Positions 48,569-60,844 of a stretch of 64,000 nucleotides of DNA are shown here, piece after piece (the stretch's first letter is position 1; every line of letters starts with the position of its first letter). The notes beneath the pieces are model-generated. The model did no database searches. It worked only from the letters and a program-made list of their open reading frames with translations, and was not told where the DNA came from. The translations under genes and the position numbers were made by a program. The DNA comes from Vigna angularis. Lineage: Eukaryota; Streptophyta; Magnoliopsida; Fabales; Fabaceae. The stretch spans positions 48,767,630-48,831,629 of the forward strand of contig NC_068970.1 in assembly GCF_016808095.1 (NCBI RefSeq), given 5' to 3'.

Positions 48569-49769
48569 GACGTGACACTGATAGTGTCACGTGTCATTGT
48601 CAAGCAACGTGTTATTGCATTTGTCTCAATTTGATCTCTATATTTTTATTTTGTCTTAATTTGGTTCTTGTATTTTTATTTTGTATGAATTTAGTCTTAA
48701 TTTTTTTAAAAATTAAACAATTTTGTTCCTCTCCAAATTAAAAAAAAAATTAATTTGTATATAAATCTTTACAAATTTTTTTATACAAATTGATACTTTT
48801 TTATTAGAAAAATAAAAAAATTGTGATCTAACATATGATATATTTTTATTTATGTAGTACTAACGAAAAAAAACTTAATTGCATTAAAGTTTTCAAAACA
48901 AAAACAAAATTGAGACATAAAAATGAAGAAACTCATTTGAAATTTTTCTACAAAATTAAACAACAAATGAAATCATTTAACCTAAATAATATGAATGAGT
49001 AAACTACAAAAGTTAACATTTCAATAATAAATATTTAAGAATTTGAAAAACGTACATAATGATATTTCATTTAGTTAAATCTTTTTAAATTATTCGTACG
49101 TCAACTTTCTTGAAACCCTTTCGAGCAAAATATTATATTTAATTTAATCTTTTAATTATTTAATTTTTAAGGAAAAACTATATTTTATATATCAACAATG
49201 TAAAAACATAAACAGTGAAATAGTATTTATATAATAGTATTTAAATTTCCTAATTAAAATCCATTTAGAATAATTTTTTTAATTTTAAAAAATAGGACTA
49301 AATTGAGAAAAAATAAAATTAAAGGGACTAAATTGAGATCAAATTGAAAAAAATGCAATACACCTGGTTTGAAAGTGACATGTGACACTATCAATGTCAC
49401 ATCACACTATCATTGCCACATGGTACAATGTCAGCTTGACATGTGACAAATTTTTTTATTTAAAAAAAATAAAAAAATAAAAAAATAATTATTAAAATAT
49501 TTAAAAAAAAAATCTATGAGATGACACGTAACACGCTCTTTAACGATGTTAGTAAGGAACTAACGTCAAGGACCTAATTTCTTAAATTTTTCAAAAATAG
49601 GAACCCAATTGAGATATAAAAAAAACGTGAGGGACCTATTTGAAAATAGTTACCGAAAATAGGGACTATTTGAATGATTAAACCAAATATAAATATGACC
49701 TTCAACTTAGTATAACTAGAATAAGAATATATAATAGTTCTTTTAAATTGAGAATAAACTAGTATCTAA

Positions 49770-50645
49770 TGTTGGGTATTGAAGGTCATATGTGGGTGTT
49801 ATAACCATGATATATTCAAGACTTTAATTGGTCACCTTTATGCTAGTAGATTAAATCCAGATGAACAATCATTATTTGTTGGCATGACTAAGAGTCAAGT
49901 TAAGTCTACAAACATTTTGCTTACCCTAAAAGAAAATAATGAAGATGATGCCACAACAATAAAATAATTGTATAATGCTAGATATACTTATAAACGATCT
50001 TTAAGATGATGTAGAACTTAATTACAGTTGATATTGTTAGAACGTGATAAATACATTCATTGGAGTAGATGTGTACATGATTCTGAAGACATCAGTTACC
50101 TATTTTAGGTACATCCTGATGCAATTAAATTGTTTAATAAATATAATATATTTTTCATTTATGGATAACACATATAAAACCAACATATATAGGTTGAATC
50201 TCTCTACTGCCTTTGTGTTCTTATCAAATGAATGAGTGAATAACTTTGTTTGGGGTCTTGAAAGGATAAAAGGGTTGTTCATGACATCTGATGGTCTCCC
50301 TAAAGTCATTGTTACTGATAGAGACTTTGTTTTGATGAATGCAATAAGCATAATCTTCCTTAAATCTTATCATCTTTTTTTTCATTTCCACATTCAAAAA
50401 CATGTTAGAGCCAAGTGCAAAATGTTGCTTAACACTATGGAGGCACGGGAAGTTGTCTTGGATGCATTGAAAAATGTAATGGATTGTGGAGATCATTCTA
50501 CTTTTACTTATTAGGTTAGGTGGCTTCATGATGTCTGCAATGCTTGGTCTTTATTCTTTGAATTTGTTAATGATTCATGGATAATTTCTTATAAAGAAAA
50601 ATTTGTGAAGACATGGATAGACAAAGTCAGACATTTAGAAGGGTG
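49770..50645 (+). pseudogene. MULE/FAR1-like transposase fragment (copy 2)
   Basis: In shifted frames the plus strand encodes, in family order: VICGCYNHD...LIGHLYASRLNPDE, SLFVGMTKSQVK and NILLTLKENNEDDATTIK (49779-49967); HPDAIKLFNKYN and MDNTYKTNIYRL (to 50235); then NFVWGLERIKGLF, LPKVIVTDRDFVLMNAI and FHFHIQKHVRAKCKM (50236-50514); and SWIISYKEKFVKTWIDKVRH (to about 50640). This is the FAR1-like region plus the MULE DDE domain, with both aspartates of MDNTYKTN and VTDRD visible. Frameshifts and stops inactivate it. It corresponds to the shorter copy at 5445-5690. No terminal repeats were found around it. Confidence 0.9.
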
Positions 50646-53154
50646 AAAAAGAGAATGAAAGAAAGTGTAGAGAGAGAGGGTGTGTTGTGGCTTGGAGAGA
50701 GCTCTAAGAGATCAAATAGGGGTTACCCTAGTCAAAGATTCAGTATAAGAGTAAAAATGTAATGTGGAAAATTTAAAAAGGTTAGTGTGGAGGAAGAAAG
50801 CCCTATGTTTTAAGCTTAACTTTATTTTAGATAGCCTAATCCAAATTGGTGAAGATACTCAGATCTTGTATCATGTGATTTTGTGTAATTTCTATCAAGA
50901 TGCAACACATCCTTTATATGAGATCACATGTTTAAGTAGATTTAAACAAGTGACCTTCAATTTGATGCTCAAAATAATCGAGTCTATGCAACAAAACTTA
51001 CTTGATGAACAAGTTGATTAGTAGTGTTTTTAATTCTAGCACAGTTCATACTCACCTAATTTTCATTTCAACGTACACAACATAACTACCATATTTTTCA
51101 ATCCAAATGTGTTCAAAACCCTGCAAGCATTCATAATAACATAACCCACGTCCATGTTCGTACCTTAGGATTTAAGAATAAAACTCAATGGTAATATATA
51201 AGAATACTCACTTATTCAAAATCAAACACAGATAACAAACATTTTAAAGATTGCGATTAACTAACTAATTCACTAATCTTATGGCTAATGCAAATTTTCT
51301 CCGGAATACAAAATTAGAACCATGAATTAGTGTTGAAGTGTGAGATACAGAAAGAGAAAGAAGAAAGGAAAAAAATTAACAAAACAACTACTAGTGTTGT
51401 GTTCCTTTACTGTTAAGGTAGACGGGTTTTCGAGTATGTATTCCTATTTAGCGATTTGAAAGTGATTGAGAAACAAATGTAAAAAGAAACTTAAAAATGA
51501 AACATTTACTTTTACCATTATACCTTTGTATAATTTCACATGACTATATAAGAAATGAAATCTTCGCATATGGATATATCAGAACATGTATGGGCTAAGT
51601 GTTTTGGGAATTGTTATGGATTGCAGGAAATCGATTCCCTATCTTTGAAATCCATTATTTTATATATTAGGATATTTTGAAGGTTTGACTAATAATAATA
51701 TATTAATTTTTATTATAATAACAAAATAATAACTTTATATTTGAATTTATTAAAGCATTTTCTTTATTTTATCATATTTATCAAACATTTTTATTTTTAT
51801 CTTCAAATCTTTTAAAATAAATAATACAAATTTTACCTTTAAATCCATCGTATCCATCCTTTTGAAATTGATCTTAAAAGTAAACATCCGCTCATAGAAG
51901 ATGTGATGATGAGAAAAAACAACAAATTTCTGTGAAAGTTCTAACCAAAGAGCTTGCAATGATGCCTATTCAGTACCTCCTTTCATCATAACAGAACCAT
52001 GTTATAAATCAGAGGGTATTACACTGTTCTTCTCACCATGTTATAACTATGGTTTCTGCATAGAAATTTGTCATATATGGAGGGTTGTCTTGAGTCTTGT
52101 CTTGTCTTGACACCTTATACAGTTGATGAATTTAGTAGAGTAGGCTACAGTTTCTGGCTTTAAACTAATTATATATGCTTTCTATCATTCTCAATCTCCT
52201 ACTGTTTCTTACGTATTTTAATACTATTTATGAATTAAACTTTTTAGCTTTTTATTTTAATTTTAATTTTACAAATAAATGGTGTATTCGTTTATTCAAA
52301 TAAAACTACTGTAATTATTTTAACCCTGTATGTTGTTTATATATCTTTTATTTTTTTTCTAATTTTCTTAGATTTGTGTTTTTATTATTTTAATTATTTT
52401 AATAATAATTTTATCCTTTGTTTTAGACTATTTGTTGTAACGAAGAAAGAAAGAAGCAGATTGTTCTGCCTGTATTGATTTACATTATTTGCAATGAAAG
52501 AAATAAGTTACATCAAACTTGTAAATTACATACAAACCCTTAAATTTTCTTTATGCCTTAGTTCACAACACTCAATTATTAACATTGTGCTTATAGTAGA
52601 AAAATAAAGTTATATAAATAAAGATAATATTTTAAAAAATAATAATAATATAAAAATTTATATAATAATAGTAGTAATAAATTAGTACAATAATGATAAT
52701 AAAAATAATTAGAAAATCATAAATAATAATAAATTCTATTTCACTCAAATAATCCAAACAATCTTATTTTTATCTCTGTTTCTCTCAAATTCACTCACCC
52801 AAATCAATTTACATAGAACAAATTGTCGGAATGAATTCTCCTCGGTCCTCGCATGTGTAAAGAAAATAGAGGAGAAAGTCACGTCAGCCTATGTTAATTT
52901 TCACAAATAACCTCTTTTGCATTGTGACTTTTTTCTTTTTCACTGTCCAAGTCATGCATTTACAACTCCATTTTAACTTACATTAACTTTAAACAGACAC
53001 ATCTTAGTTTAAAATAATTTCACCAATCCAAATTATTATTTAATTTATTTAAAATAATCACCAACATTTTATTTCCGCTTAATTTATACAAAACTCATTT
53101 TAATTTAATATAGTTTTTTAATTTTAATTATCTCATGTTAAATATAACTCACAT

Positions 53155-53199
<45 letters not shown>

Positions 53200-53423
53200 T
53201 CTGAACTTAATTTCTACCAATCACATTTTATTTTAATATCATATGATCATTTTAATATTTGTATTTTAAATAATAACTTACATTTTATTTTAATATAATT
53301 TACACTTGTTATATTTTCTTTTAAGTTACTTTTATGACCCGGATCAAATGGTAATCTTCTTATTTTTACAATTAAAATATTATTTTAATCTATCAAATTC
53401 ATCATATCATTTACAAATTTTTA
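50646..53423. other. AT-rich intergenic DNA
   Basis: No gene is supported. The frame at 50764-51020 follows the MULE fragment but resembles nothing that I know. An (AAT)n microsatellite lies at 53157-53200. Confidence 0.5.
53157..53200. repeat. (AAT)n microsatellite
   Basis: About 14 consecutive AAT/ATA trinucleotides. Confidence 0.95.
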
Positions 53424-53447
53424 TAAGGGTGTGTTTAGTTGGAGGTA

Positions 53448-53489
53448 ATTGGGGGAGAGTGATTGGGGGAGAGTGATTGGGGGAGAGTG
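53448..53489. repeat. Subterminal 14-bp repeat, three copies
   Basis: ATTGGGGGAGAGTG is repeated three times in tandem 21 bp inside the left terminus, followed by related GAGTGGATTTGAGGG motifs. Subterminal repeats of this kind are candidate binding sites for the element's own transposase or Myb-like protein. Confidence 0.85.
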
Positions 53490-53856
53490 ATTGAGTGGAT
53501 TTGAGGGGATTTGAGGGTGATTTTTTTGTGTGTTTATTTGAGTGGATTTGAAGGTAATTGAGAGTGAATTTTGGGTTGAAGTTTGTGAGAATTAGTGTAG
53601 GATTTGATTGATGTGACGATTTTAAAAAATTAGTTTAATTGGTAGAAATTGAAGATTACCAAGATGTCCCTAGATATTAAAGTAATATAAAATTATATTT
53701 GTTAATGTTATATTTAATTGTAAAAATGTTTATTAAAAGTTAAAAATTTGGAATAATTATTAAAAATAATTTAAAAAATATAATTAAATTATACTTGATT
53801 GAAATTAATTTTTTATTAATATAATATTAATACAAGAAGTGATCTAACACATCCTA

Positions 53857-54987
53857 TCAATTTCCCCCCGAATATATTTTACATAATTTATTCCACCGCT
53901 TATGCGGTGGAAGTCCCATCAACCTCTTCACACATGTGGGATTTGCACATAAGAAGTCATAGCATTGCTCCAACAAAGTCTCATCAGATATCTGCATCCC
54001 ACTCAGCATATCGTAAATGTCAGCTTCTGTATATGTGTAGTTCGGGGTCCGACGAAGAATTTCTGTTTGAGAATGTAATATTTCATTCCTATCTTTCATC
54101 GTCGAAACTTGTTCTACGACTGCATTAGAAATGACCCCGAGATGCACATTTGAAGAGGTAAGGACATCAGTGAAACCGTCCAGACTGCTCCTCAATGCAC
54201 TAAAGTGAGCATCAACGACATCGACCAGCGGTGCCTTCCTTTTGGAGCCTCTTGAGGATGAAGTTCCACCAGATGGAACGGAAGGCACAGATTGAGTATT
54301 CCCTGGACTATATTCATCTACAAATGGAGGAGGTAATGCTGGAGTTGGGTCTCTGTATGTCGTCCAGTCAGGTTGTTCTGAAATGTACTCAATGTTCTGA
54401 TTCAAATCAACACTAACACGAGGCGTAAGCCGACGACGTGTTTGACGAGCGGTCCGAACACCACTCCCAGTAGCTCGATCAGAAGCCCACAACTCCACCA
54501 TTAAATCATAATGTCTTATGCTGGTAACTCTCCACTTTGATGCAGCTGGCCTCGACTGAAACAACGTAAATGAAAAATTTAGTGGTTGAAGTTATATATT
54601 TTAAGAATGTACCAAAAGTCAATGTTGAACAAATACCTAAATTAGGTCAACCCAAACCTCGTCTTCAGCTTCAAACCTCATAGTGACACTATTCCAAGCA
54701 AAGCCACTCAATCCACTAAAGAGGTCATGAGCCTCCCGCCATCTGTCTTTCAATACCTTTTGACGATTTTTTACATTAGCTTTAGTAACATAAACATAAC
54801 CAGCATTATGAAGGAATTGAACCATGTTATTGTATGCTTGGGTTGTCCAACTACCATCAATCCTATTCCCCAAACGATTCTCCTCAATCATAGAATGCAA
54901 AAGTTTTGCATCCATGTCCTCAGTCCATTTGCAAAACTCTCTCATACCACCAGAGGTATCAGTCGCAGCACCCTTACCCCTGTCCAT
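53857..54987 (-). CDS. Myb/SANT-like second protein of the PIF element, premature stop
   Basis: Two exons, 54987-54637 and 54555-53857, with GT/AG sites (donor GTATTT, acceptor TTTCAG) and matching phase, total 349 codons. Residues 14-105 form the trihelix Myb/SANT-like domain (KWTEDMDAKLLHSM, NGSW-like IDGSWTT, NVKNRQKVLKDRW, FAWN, FEAEDEVWVDLI). Exon 2 has a linker with a basic RGSKRKAP patch and a C-terminal helical region ending HKRWNKLCKIYSG. In these transposons the protein works with the transposase in DNA binding and nuclear import. The last codon of exon 1 is TAG, where the reading continues cleanly as SRPAASKWR in exon 2. A single C-to-T change from CAG would explain it, so this copy is probably defective. 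The upstream in-frame Met at 55053 lacks family support. Confidence 0.85.
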
Positions 54988-55099
54988 ATTAAACCTATTT
55001 GATAGAGAAACCAGTAAGAAGTGAAATTCAATTAAACATAAAAGTAACAACATGGCATATTCAAATCATAGAGTCATAACAATATATTAATTACAATAA

Positions 55100-56529
55100 C
55101 TAAGAATTTTGATAATCTCGCCACATTTGATCCGTTATGGCATCCCTAATAGTACTACCAACCCTATAATCATCTTCACGAACTTGAGAGGATGACACAT
55201 TCTGCTCTTCCCTTTCATTTAACTCGTTATCAACCTCATTAAGCAATGGGTCATCCCTATCAACTCCACGGATAAAGTTGTGTAGGATACAACAAGCCAA
55301 AATAATATCCGTCATCGTCTCCAATTCATAATGTGGTTCAGTGCCACTTGCAATGATAGAGAACCGTTTCTTCAATACACCAAATGTTCTTTCAATAACA
55401 TTTCTGAGTGATGAATGTCGATGGTTAAAGAGCTCTCGTGCATTTTGTGGTCCTCTGCGAGAAAATTCTTTAAGATGATATCTGACGCCTCTATATGGTG
55501 TCATAACCGTACTTTTCAGCATAAATCCAGCGTCGCCGAGATAGTATTTTCCTACAGGTATGTTCACATCAGTACTGATTAATTACGATAAATTCCCAAT
55601 CATTATATTCCAATGAAGAGACTTACCTTGGGGGATGACCAACGGATCATCTCGATCAAGAGCATTTTTTAAGATTCTAGAATCAGATGTTGTGCCTTCC
55701 CACCCAGCTAGAACGTATGTGAATTTCATATCAAAGTCACATGCGACAAACACATTTTGAGTTGGCCAATCTTTTCTACCACGAAATCTTGGAGCATCTT
55801 CTCTTGGCACCCTTACACGAACGTGAGTACCATCTATGGCCCCTAAGCAATCCTAAATATTGAATTAATAAGTCATCATACAACTGCATAACATTAACAT
55901 CCTTTCATAAAATCACAGTCTGACTAACACATTGAAATCATTACCTTGAAGTAAGGATAAAACCGACTGTTGTTCAACACATATGGATGAACCTCATCTC
56001 CTGATGGCTGACTTAAAAATTCTGATTCTAGAGTTATAACAGCATCCAGCACATTGTGAAAGAATTTGCTTACCGTCGCCCCAGATCGATGAAAGAAAAA
56101 TGCGACACTCCGATTCTTGACATTATGCCCAACTATATAAAGAAATTGAGCTACTTGTTCCTCCACTGTAGACCGAATGGCGTCTTTAACTAACCCAGTT
56201 GATCTTAATCTCTCACAAAGATTAATAAATGCCTCTGGACCCATCCGAATAATGTCACGACACTGAGTAGTATGCACCAGGTACGACATTAACTCCTGTC
56301 TGCGACGGTCTTTGTCGGGAAGGAAATTGCTAACACTGCTTGCATCACTCGAGAACATATTCAATATATTCAAGGCATGACAAACAATGCATAACATTGT
56401 TAGTGCAGCCATTGAGGTTGTTATTTGTAATTGTTGATGTAACATTGCGACTATATTAAAGTCTACACCAACCACATCGTCGTCTATATCTTCACGGTCC
56501 AAGTACGACAAATCTAATTCTTCTTCCAT
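55100..56529 (-). CDS. PIF/Harbinger (HARBI1-like) DDE transposase
   Basis: Three exons, 56529-55945, 55852-55627 and 55551-55100, join in frame (donors GTAATG and GTAAGT, acceptors ATTTAG and CTGTAG) to 420 residues. Residues 1 to about 190 hold a DNA-binding helical region (ECLR-like FINLCERLRSTGLV, VEEQVAQFLYIVGHN, GATVSKFFHNVL). The DDE_Tnp_4 domain follows, with D202 in GAIDGTH, D277 in YLGDAGF and E324 in RNVIERTFGVLKKRF. This D-75-D-47-E arrangement suits the family. ILACCILHNFI and a Trp-containing tail (DQMWRDYQNS) close the protein. It would cut and paste the surrounding element at TAA targets. No lesion is visible, so it may encode active enzyme. It is upstream of the Myb-like gene, on the same strand, with a 112-bp gap. 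Confidence 0.95.
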
Positions 56530-58936
56530 CTATTTTTACTTAAAGAAATAATCATACTATAATTAACATCATGCATTGATATTTTAATTAAACATATCTT
56601 ATTCATGTTATCATAAATTAAAATATCATAAATTCATATATAAACAAATTTAACTAATACATTCTTATAATACTAACATTAAAGGACATATATTTAATTA
56701 AAACATTAAAAATACTCTTATATTTATTAAAAATAAACAAACAATCACACTTACCTGTTGAAGATCTGTGTAGGTGGATTTCCAAGCGTGAATTACACAA
56801 AGCACTCAAACCCCAACCAAAAATGTACTGATTGATTCACTTATTCTTGTCTTCCCATCTATGTTTTTCAACTATGTAACAACAAACTTGAGAATATGAT
56901 GATATTAGATCATGCATCAAAAGCAATGTGCAAAATTTTTTTAAATCATAACGTACCTTCAACAAAGTAGATCCAGTTCATGAACCAAACAAATGAGTAT
57001 AAAACAATGAGTCAAAATCTTCAATGTTCAACTACGAAAGTGAATTATCTTGGCTGCCCGAAAACCATTCATAAATAACCTTCTTCACCAAAACCAACTA
57101 CTCCGGTCCACCACCTTCAAAATACCAAAACAAACCATGATCAACTTCTTCCCTACATTTATCAACAAACCCGTTAATTTGCTCATGCCCTGGACTACAC
57201 ACAACACACACAGTTCTTCATCAACTTACACCACAAAAGACCTTGCAAATAAACAGTTCAACCTTGTCCTTCACCACCCTCACAAGATCTGCATCAATAA
57301 CCATAAAAAAATAATCGTTAGCCCTATCATATTTGAATTAATAAAATTATATCTGCGTTATTCTCAGCGTCCTCATATGTGCCCATCCTCGTCCTTCTTC
57401 CAATGGTTCACCAGTCCCTCCAAACTCAGTGCATCCTTCACCAATCAGAAAATTTTAGTCGCTGGTTGAAGGACCACGAAATGTGCCTCCATCCTCCATC
57501 ATGTCCGACACCTTCGTCCAATGCTTCAACATGCATCGGATGAGCGTGGCGTCATCCAACTTCACCGACAGCATCCTTCCGACGACACACGCTTCGCTCT
57601 GCTACCAATTTCTTCGCATGCCTATTGCACCGTCAACATACTCCATATTCTCCACGCCAAACACTGCCGACAGCGAACCAAGCTGGTGGACGTAGGGAAC
57701 GAAGACCGGGTGTGTAACCGGATGCAAGCCAACCAAATACCCATCTGGTATCCGAATACGCGTCACTGTAACCGGATACCATTTCGCTTGGATTTCTGCA
57801 TTCATGTGTAATCGAATACTGCATCTCTGATCCGGATACGCCATCGCTCGCTCTGCATGCGTTGAAACCGGTCTTCGTTCTCCACCTTCGCACACTCATC
57901 TTCTTCATCAAGTAATGTGTTCTTCGTCTCCTCCACCGATCCAGCTGATGTCTTCGTCTACCTCCATCACCTGCAACAATAAATCGATTGGCACATGCTG
58001 TAAACAACTACTATCAAAGCTCACCTTAGCTTTCTCTGTTCCAAAACCACTGCAAACACACTACCAACTCCTCAACTTGCACAGCCAAAGGCTATTCTCG
58101 CTTCTTCAATTAACACAACAACCACCAAACAAGGCTCTTGTAGCTTCTGCAATTAACACAACAACCACACCTACCACTATTTAATCCTTCTTCCACTCGG
58201 TCAAAAGCAATACTGTGACTAAGCATGCGCGAATCTTCACTGTTCTTGTCTTGTTTGAAGCAAAGCTGAGAATCTTGTCTTGTTTCAAGTAAAGCTGGGA
58301 ATCACTTCTGCAAACAGGAGCTTTGATTTACTCTTCTGCAAACAGGAGCTTTGATTTACTCGCGTGAGTGCACAGAGCGAAAATACTCGGAAGGAAGGAC
58401 CAAAACAGCACCGCGCCGACAGTTGGCAACTCTGTTTCACCCTCTTCCTCACATTTTCTTTTCTTGTTTTTATTATTATCTAATCACTTTTCTAAATCGG
58501 ATTTCGTTTTCGTCAAACTTTGTCTTTAAAACATGCTTTTCAAATAGGAAATTGTTTTTTTCTAAATAAATGTCTGGTGTGTTACTGTTGACAGAACACG
58601 ATTTTAGTTAATATGATCGTGTTACAATTTTCTGTTTTATTTTATTTTGTTGAATATTTTAGATTATTTAAAGAATAAATGTGTACACTTTTTTATGGAA
58701 ATTTTGAATCATGCAACAGTGCTTATGGAAAAATTTAAAATGTTAGGGGCACATGAGTAATTGATCCTACTATCCCTCCAAATCTTCTCAGCTGGGCGGG
58801 TGACCAAAAAGAACTCCATCCCGCAAATCAGTCACGTTCCTTCCGCGCAAATACAGTTAAGTGAACACCCAATACATTGCTTTTCATCGCTTTCCAATCT
58901 TAGTAAACAGTAAATACCTTCCAAGTGAACACACCC
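56530..58936. other. Leader and right subterminal region of the PIF element
   Basis: About 2.4 kb between the transposase start and the right terminus. It is moderately GC-rich at 57400-58000, with several short overlapping frames on both strands (57050-58184) that have no domain and look like composition artefacts. A patch at 57700-57845 repeats ATCCGGATAC / ATCCGAATACGC motifs. It may hold the promoter and an untranslated leader. Confidence 0.5.
57700..57845. repeat. ATCCGGAT-like motif cluster
   Basis: GTAACCGGATGC, GGTATCCGAATACGCG, GTAACCGGATACC, TAATCGAATACTG and GATCCGGATACGCC occur within 145 bp. All are variants of one near-palindrome. Confidence 0.65.
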
Positions 58937-59239
58937 TAAATGTTTCTCTCAAACTCCTTAATCTAAATAACTTCATTTTTACCTTTCTTTCCTCTCAAGT
59001 CCACCCCTTAAATCCGTGTTTAGAAACAATTTCTTCACATGATGGATATTGTGATGGTAGACCCAAAGTGATAGGCCGCAATACCGATAGATAAGAAGAA
59101 AACATAAGTTTTACCTAGCATTGACCTGGTGGTTACTAAAAAAGTTAAAAGGTCAGGTGGTAATAATTAACAGGAAATTAAACGCTGGAAAGAGAAATAA
59201 GGAGTATTAATATTAATACTTTGTTCACGTGTGAGGATT

Positions 59240-59535
59240 TATGAGAGATGATTTGAAGGAGAATGATTGAATGAATTTGAAGATGAATAAATTTGAAGAT
59301 AAATGTTTTGTTATTTGTTTGAGTGGATTTGGAGGTAATTGAGAGTGGATTTGGAAGTAAAGTTTGTAACAATTAGTGTAGGATTTGATTGATGTACAGA
59401 TTTAAAAAATTTGTTTAATTAGTAAAAATTAAAAATTACCAAAATGCTCCTAGTTATTAAAGTAATATAAAATATTATTTGTTAATGTTATATTTAATTG
59501 TTAAAATGTTTATAAAGAGTAAAAAATTAAAAATA
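59240..59535 (-). mobile_element. Truncated left end of a second PIF-related element
   Basis: Closely similar, and in the same orientation, to 53515-53735 inside the complete PIF element. Shared segments include GAGTGGATTTG(A/G)AGGTAATTGAG, ATTAGTGTAGGATTTGATTG and TGTTAATGTTATATTTAATTG. The GGGTGTG terminus is absent. It lies 0.3 kb beyond the complete element. Confidence 0.75.
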
Positions 59536-60844
59536 TTAATTAAATTAATTTTTAAAAAGTAACAAAATTATAATTTAGTAAAATGAATTTATTTTTAAAT
59601 GTACTATTTGTTTGTAATATAATTTTATACCAAGTAGTATGAATTTATTTGTTATGGAAGTGAGATTGATTAATTTTGAAGAAACAAATAATTAAACGAT
59701 AAATACAAGTATTGCGAGGACCTGAAAAATATAGTTAAAAATGGAGCAAAAAGGTGTCTTAAGTTAATAGGACCAGACTTTTAAAAAGCCATTTCAAACA
59801 TCCTGGCCCATTAGCTTAAGCATTCTGTCTCTCTCTAGAAGTCAATCTTCCTCTTTTCTCTGCCTTCTCTCTACCACAACTCTGTCTTCTCTCTTCCAAT
59901 CCTCTTCACTAAGCCACTGGATTTCTTTTTAGGTGGCGTTCAAACGTCCCCGACGTAGAGGGCTTCACAACCATCCGATTCGTTTTGGGTTCTAAGCTGG
60001 TAAGTCCCTGCATACAACCTCCTCTCTATTCTTGAACTAGGGACATGCATTCTTGCTGGTTGCATGTGCCTTGTGCTTTTTGCTTTTTCCTTTTCCACTC
60101 CATTTTAGCTCTAAGAGCTGTTCCTATCACCATTTCGGTGGTTTGTAAGGTTTGGTTGGTTCCGTGCTGTGTGAGGTACCGTTAGGGCATTCCAGTGAGC
60201 TGTGCTGTTCAACTCTAAGGTAAGGGGAGCTAGGATATGTTTTTAAATTGGTTGCATGAACTGTATGTTGAGTTTTGTACTACTGTATTGTTGATATTGT
60301 GTTTTGATTTGGAAAGACTTAGTTGCATGTGTTGGGTTGAATGATTGTGAAATTGGATTGTAATGTATGTAAACTGTTTTGGGATGTATTTAATTTCTGT
60401 AATCACTATGTTGAAGTGCTTTGGGGTAAGAGGTCTGTTGTAACATTGACTAAGAGGGAAACTTGGTGTTCTATCAGGATTTTAGGTCATTTGGAGAGGA
60501 AGTGAGGTAGTGATTTTGGGTATTGGAGGTCTAGAGTGCAATTGGGCTGTTTGGGTAGCTCAGATAGGTCAATTTTAACTTGCTAGGAACATAAAACTGG
60601 ACTTGAACATGTTAGAAATGGTAGAATTGGAATTGAGCCCCTAAGTTGAGGAAATTAGTGTTTTAAGAAGGAATTTGGGTCTTAATCACTTGATAATCAC
60701 TATAGAAATGTTTATAATCATCTAGACAAGTTTAATTAGGTGTAATATAGGAATAGGGAGTGTTAGAAATTGGATATGAGGCCTATAAATGATAAGGGCG
60801 TGTGTAAGTGCCTAATTCTGCAGAACTTGTGTTCTGTAGATGAT

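Larger units (their letters stand above)
46990..49695. mobile_element. Large fold-back element split by a solo LTR
   Basis: The left arm (46990-47114 continued at 48569-48740) pairs with the right arm (about 49260-49535). Segments such as GTCAAGCTGACATTGTACCA, TGATAGTGTCAC and TTGCATTT...CTCAATTTGATCTC reappear complemented on the right. The loop, about 0.5 kb, is AT-rich and non-coding. A 1,454-bp solo LTR interrupts the left arm. The right side continues past the arm to about 49695 (GGGACTATTTGAATGATTAAACC) without a left counterpart, so the left end has been lost. Confidence 0.75.
53427..58936 (-). mobile_element. Complete PIF/Harbinger DNA transposon, 5.5 kb
   Basis: The termini GGGTGTGTTTAGTTGGA (53427) and the complement of TCCAAGTGAACACACCC (58936) are inverted repeats of about 17 bp, flanked on both sides by TAA (53424-53426 and 58937-58939), the usual 3-bp target of PIF/Harbinger. 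It carries the two standard genes, both on the minus strand: a DDE transposase (55100-56529) and a Myb/SANT-like protein (53857-54987). A triplicated 14-bp subterminal repeat lies at 53448-53489. About 2.4 kb of leader DNA precedes the transposase, with no recognisable gene. Confidence 0.92.

Noticed and set aside
57050..58184. Overlapping frames on both strands upstream of the PIF transposase
   Set aside because: No domain, heavy overlap, and location in the leader of the element; probably composition-driven.
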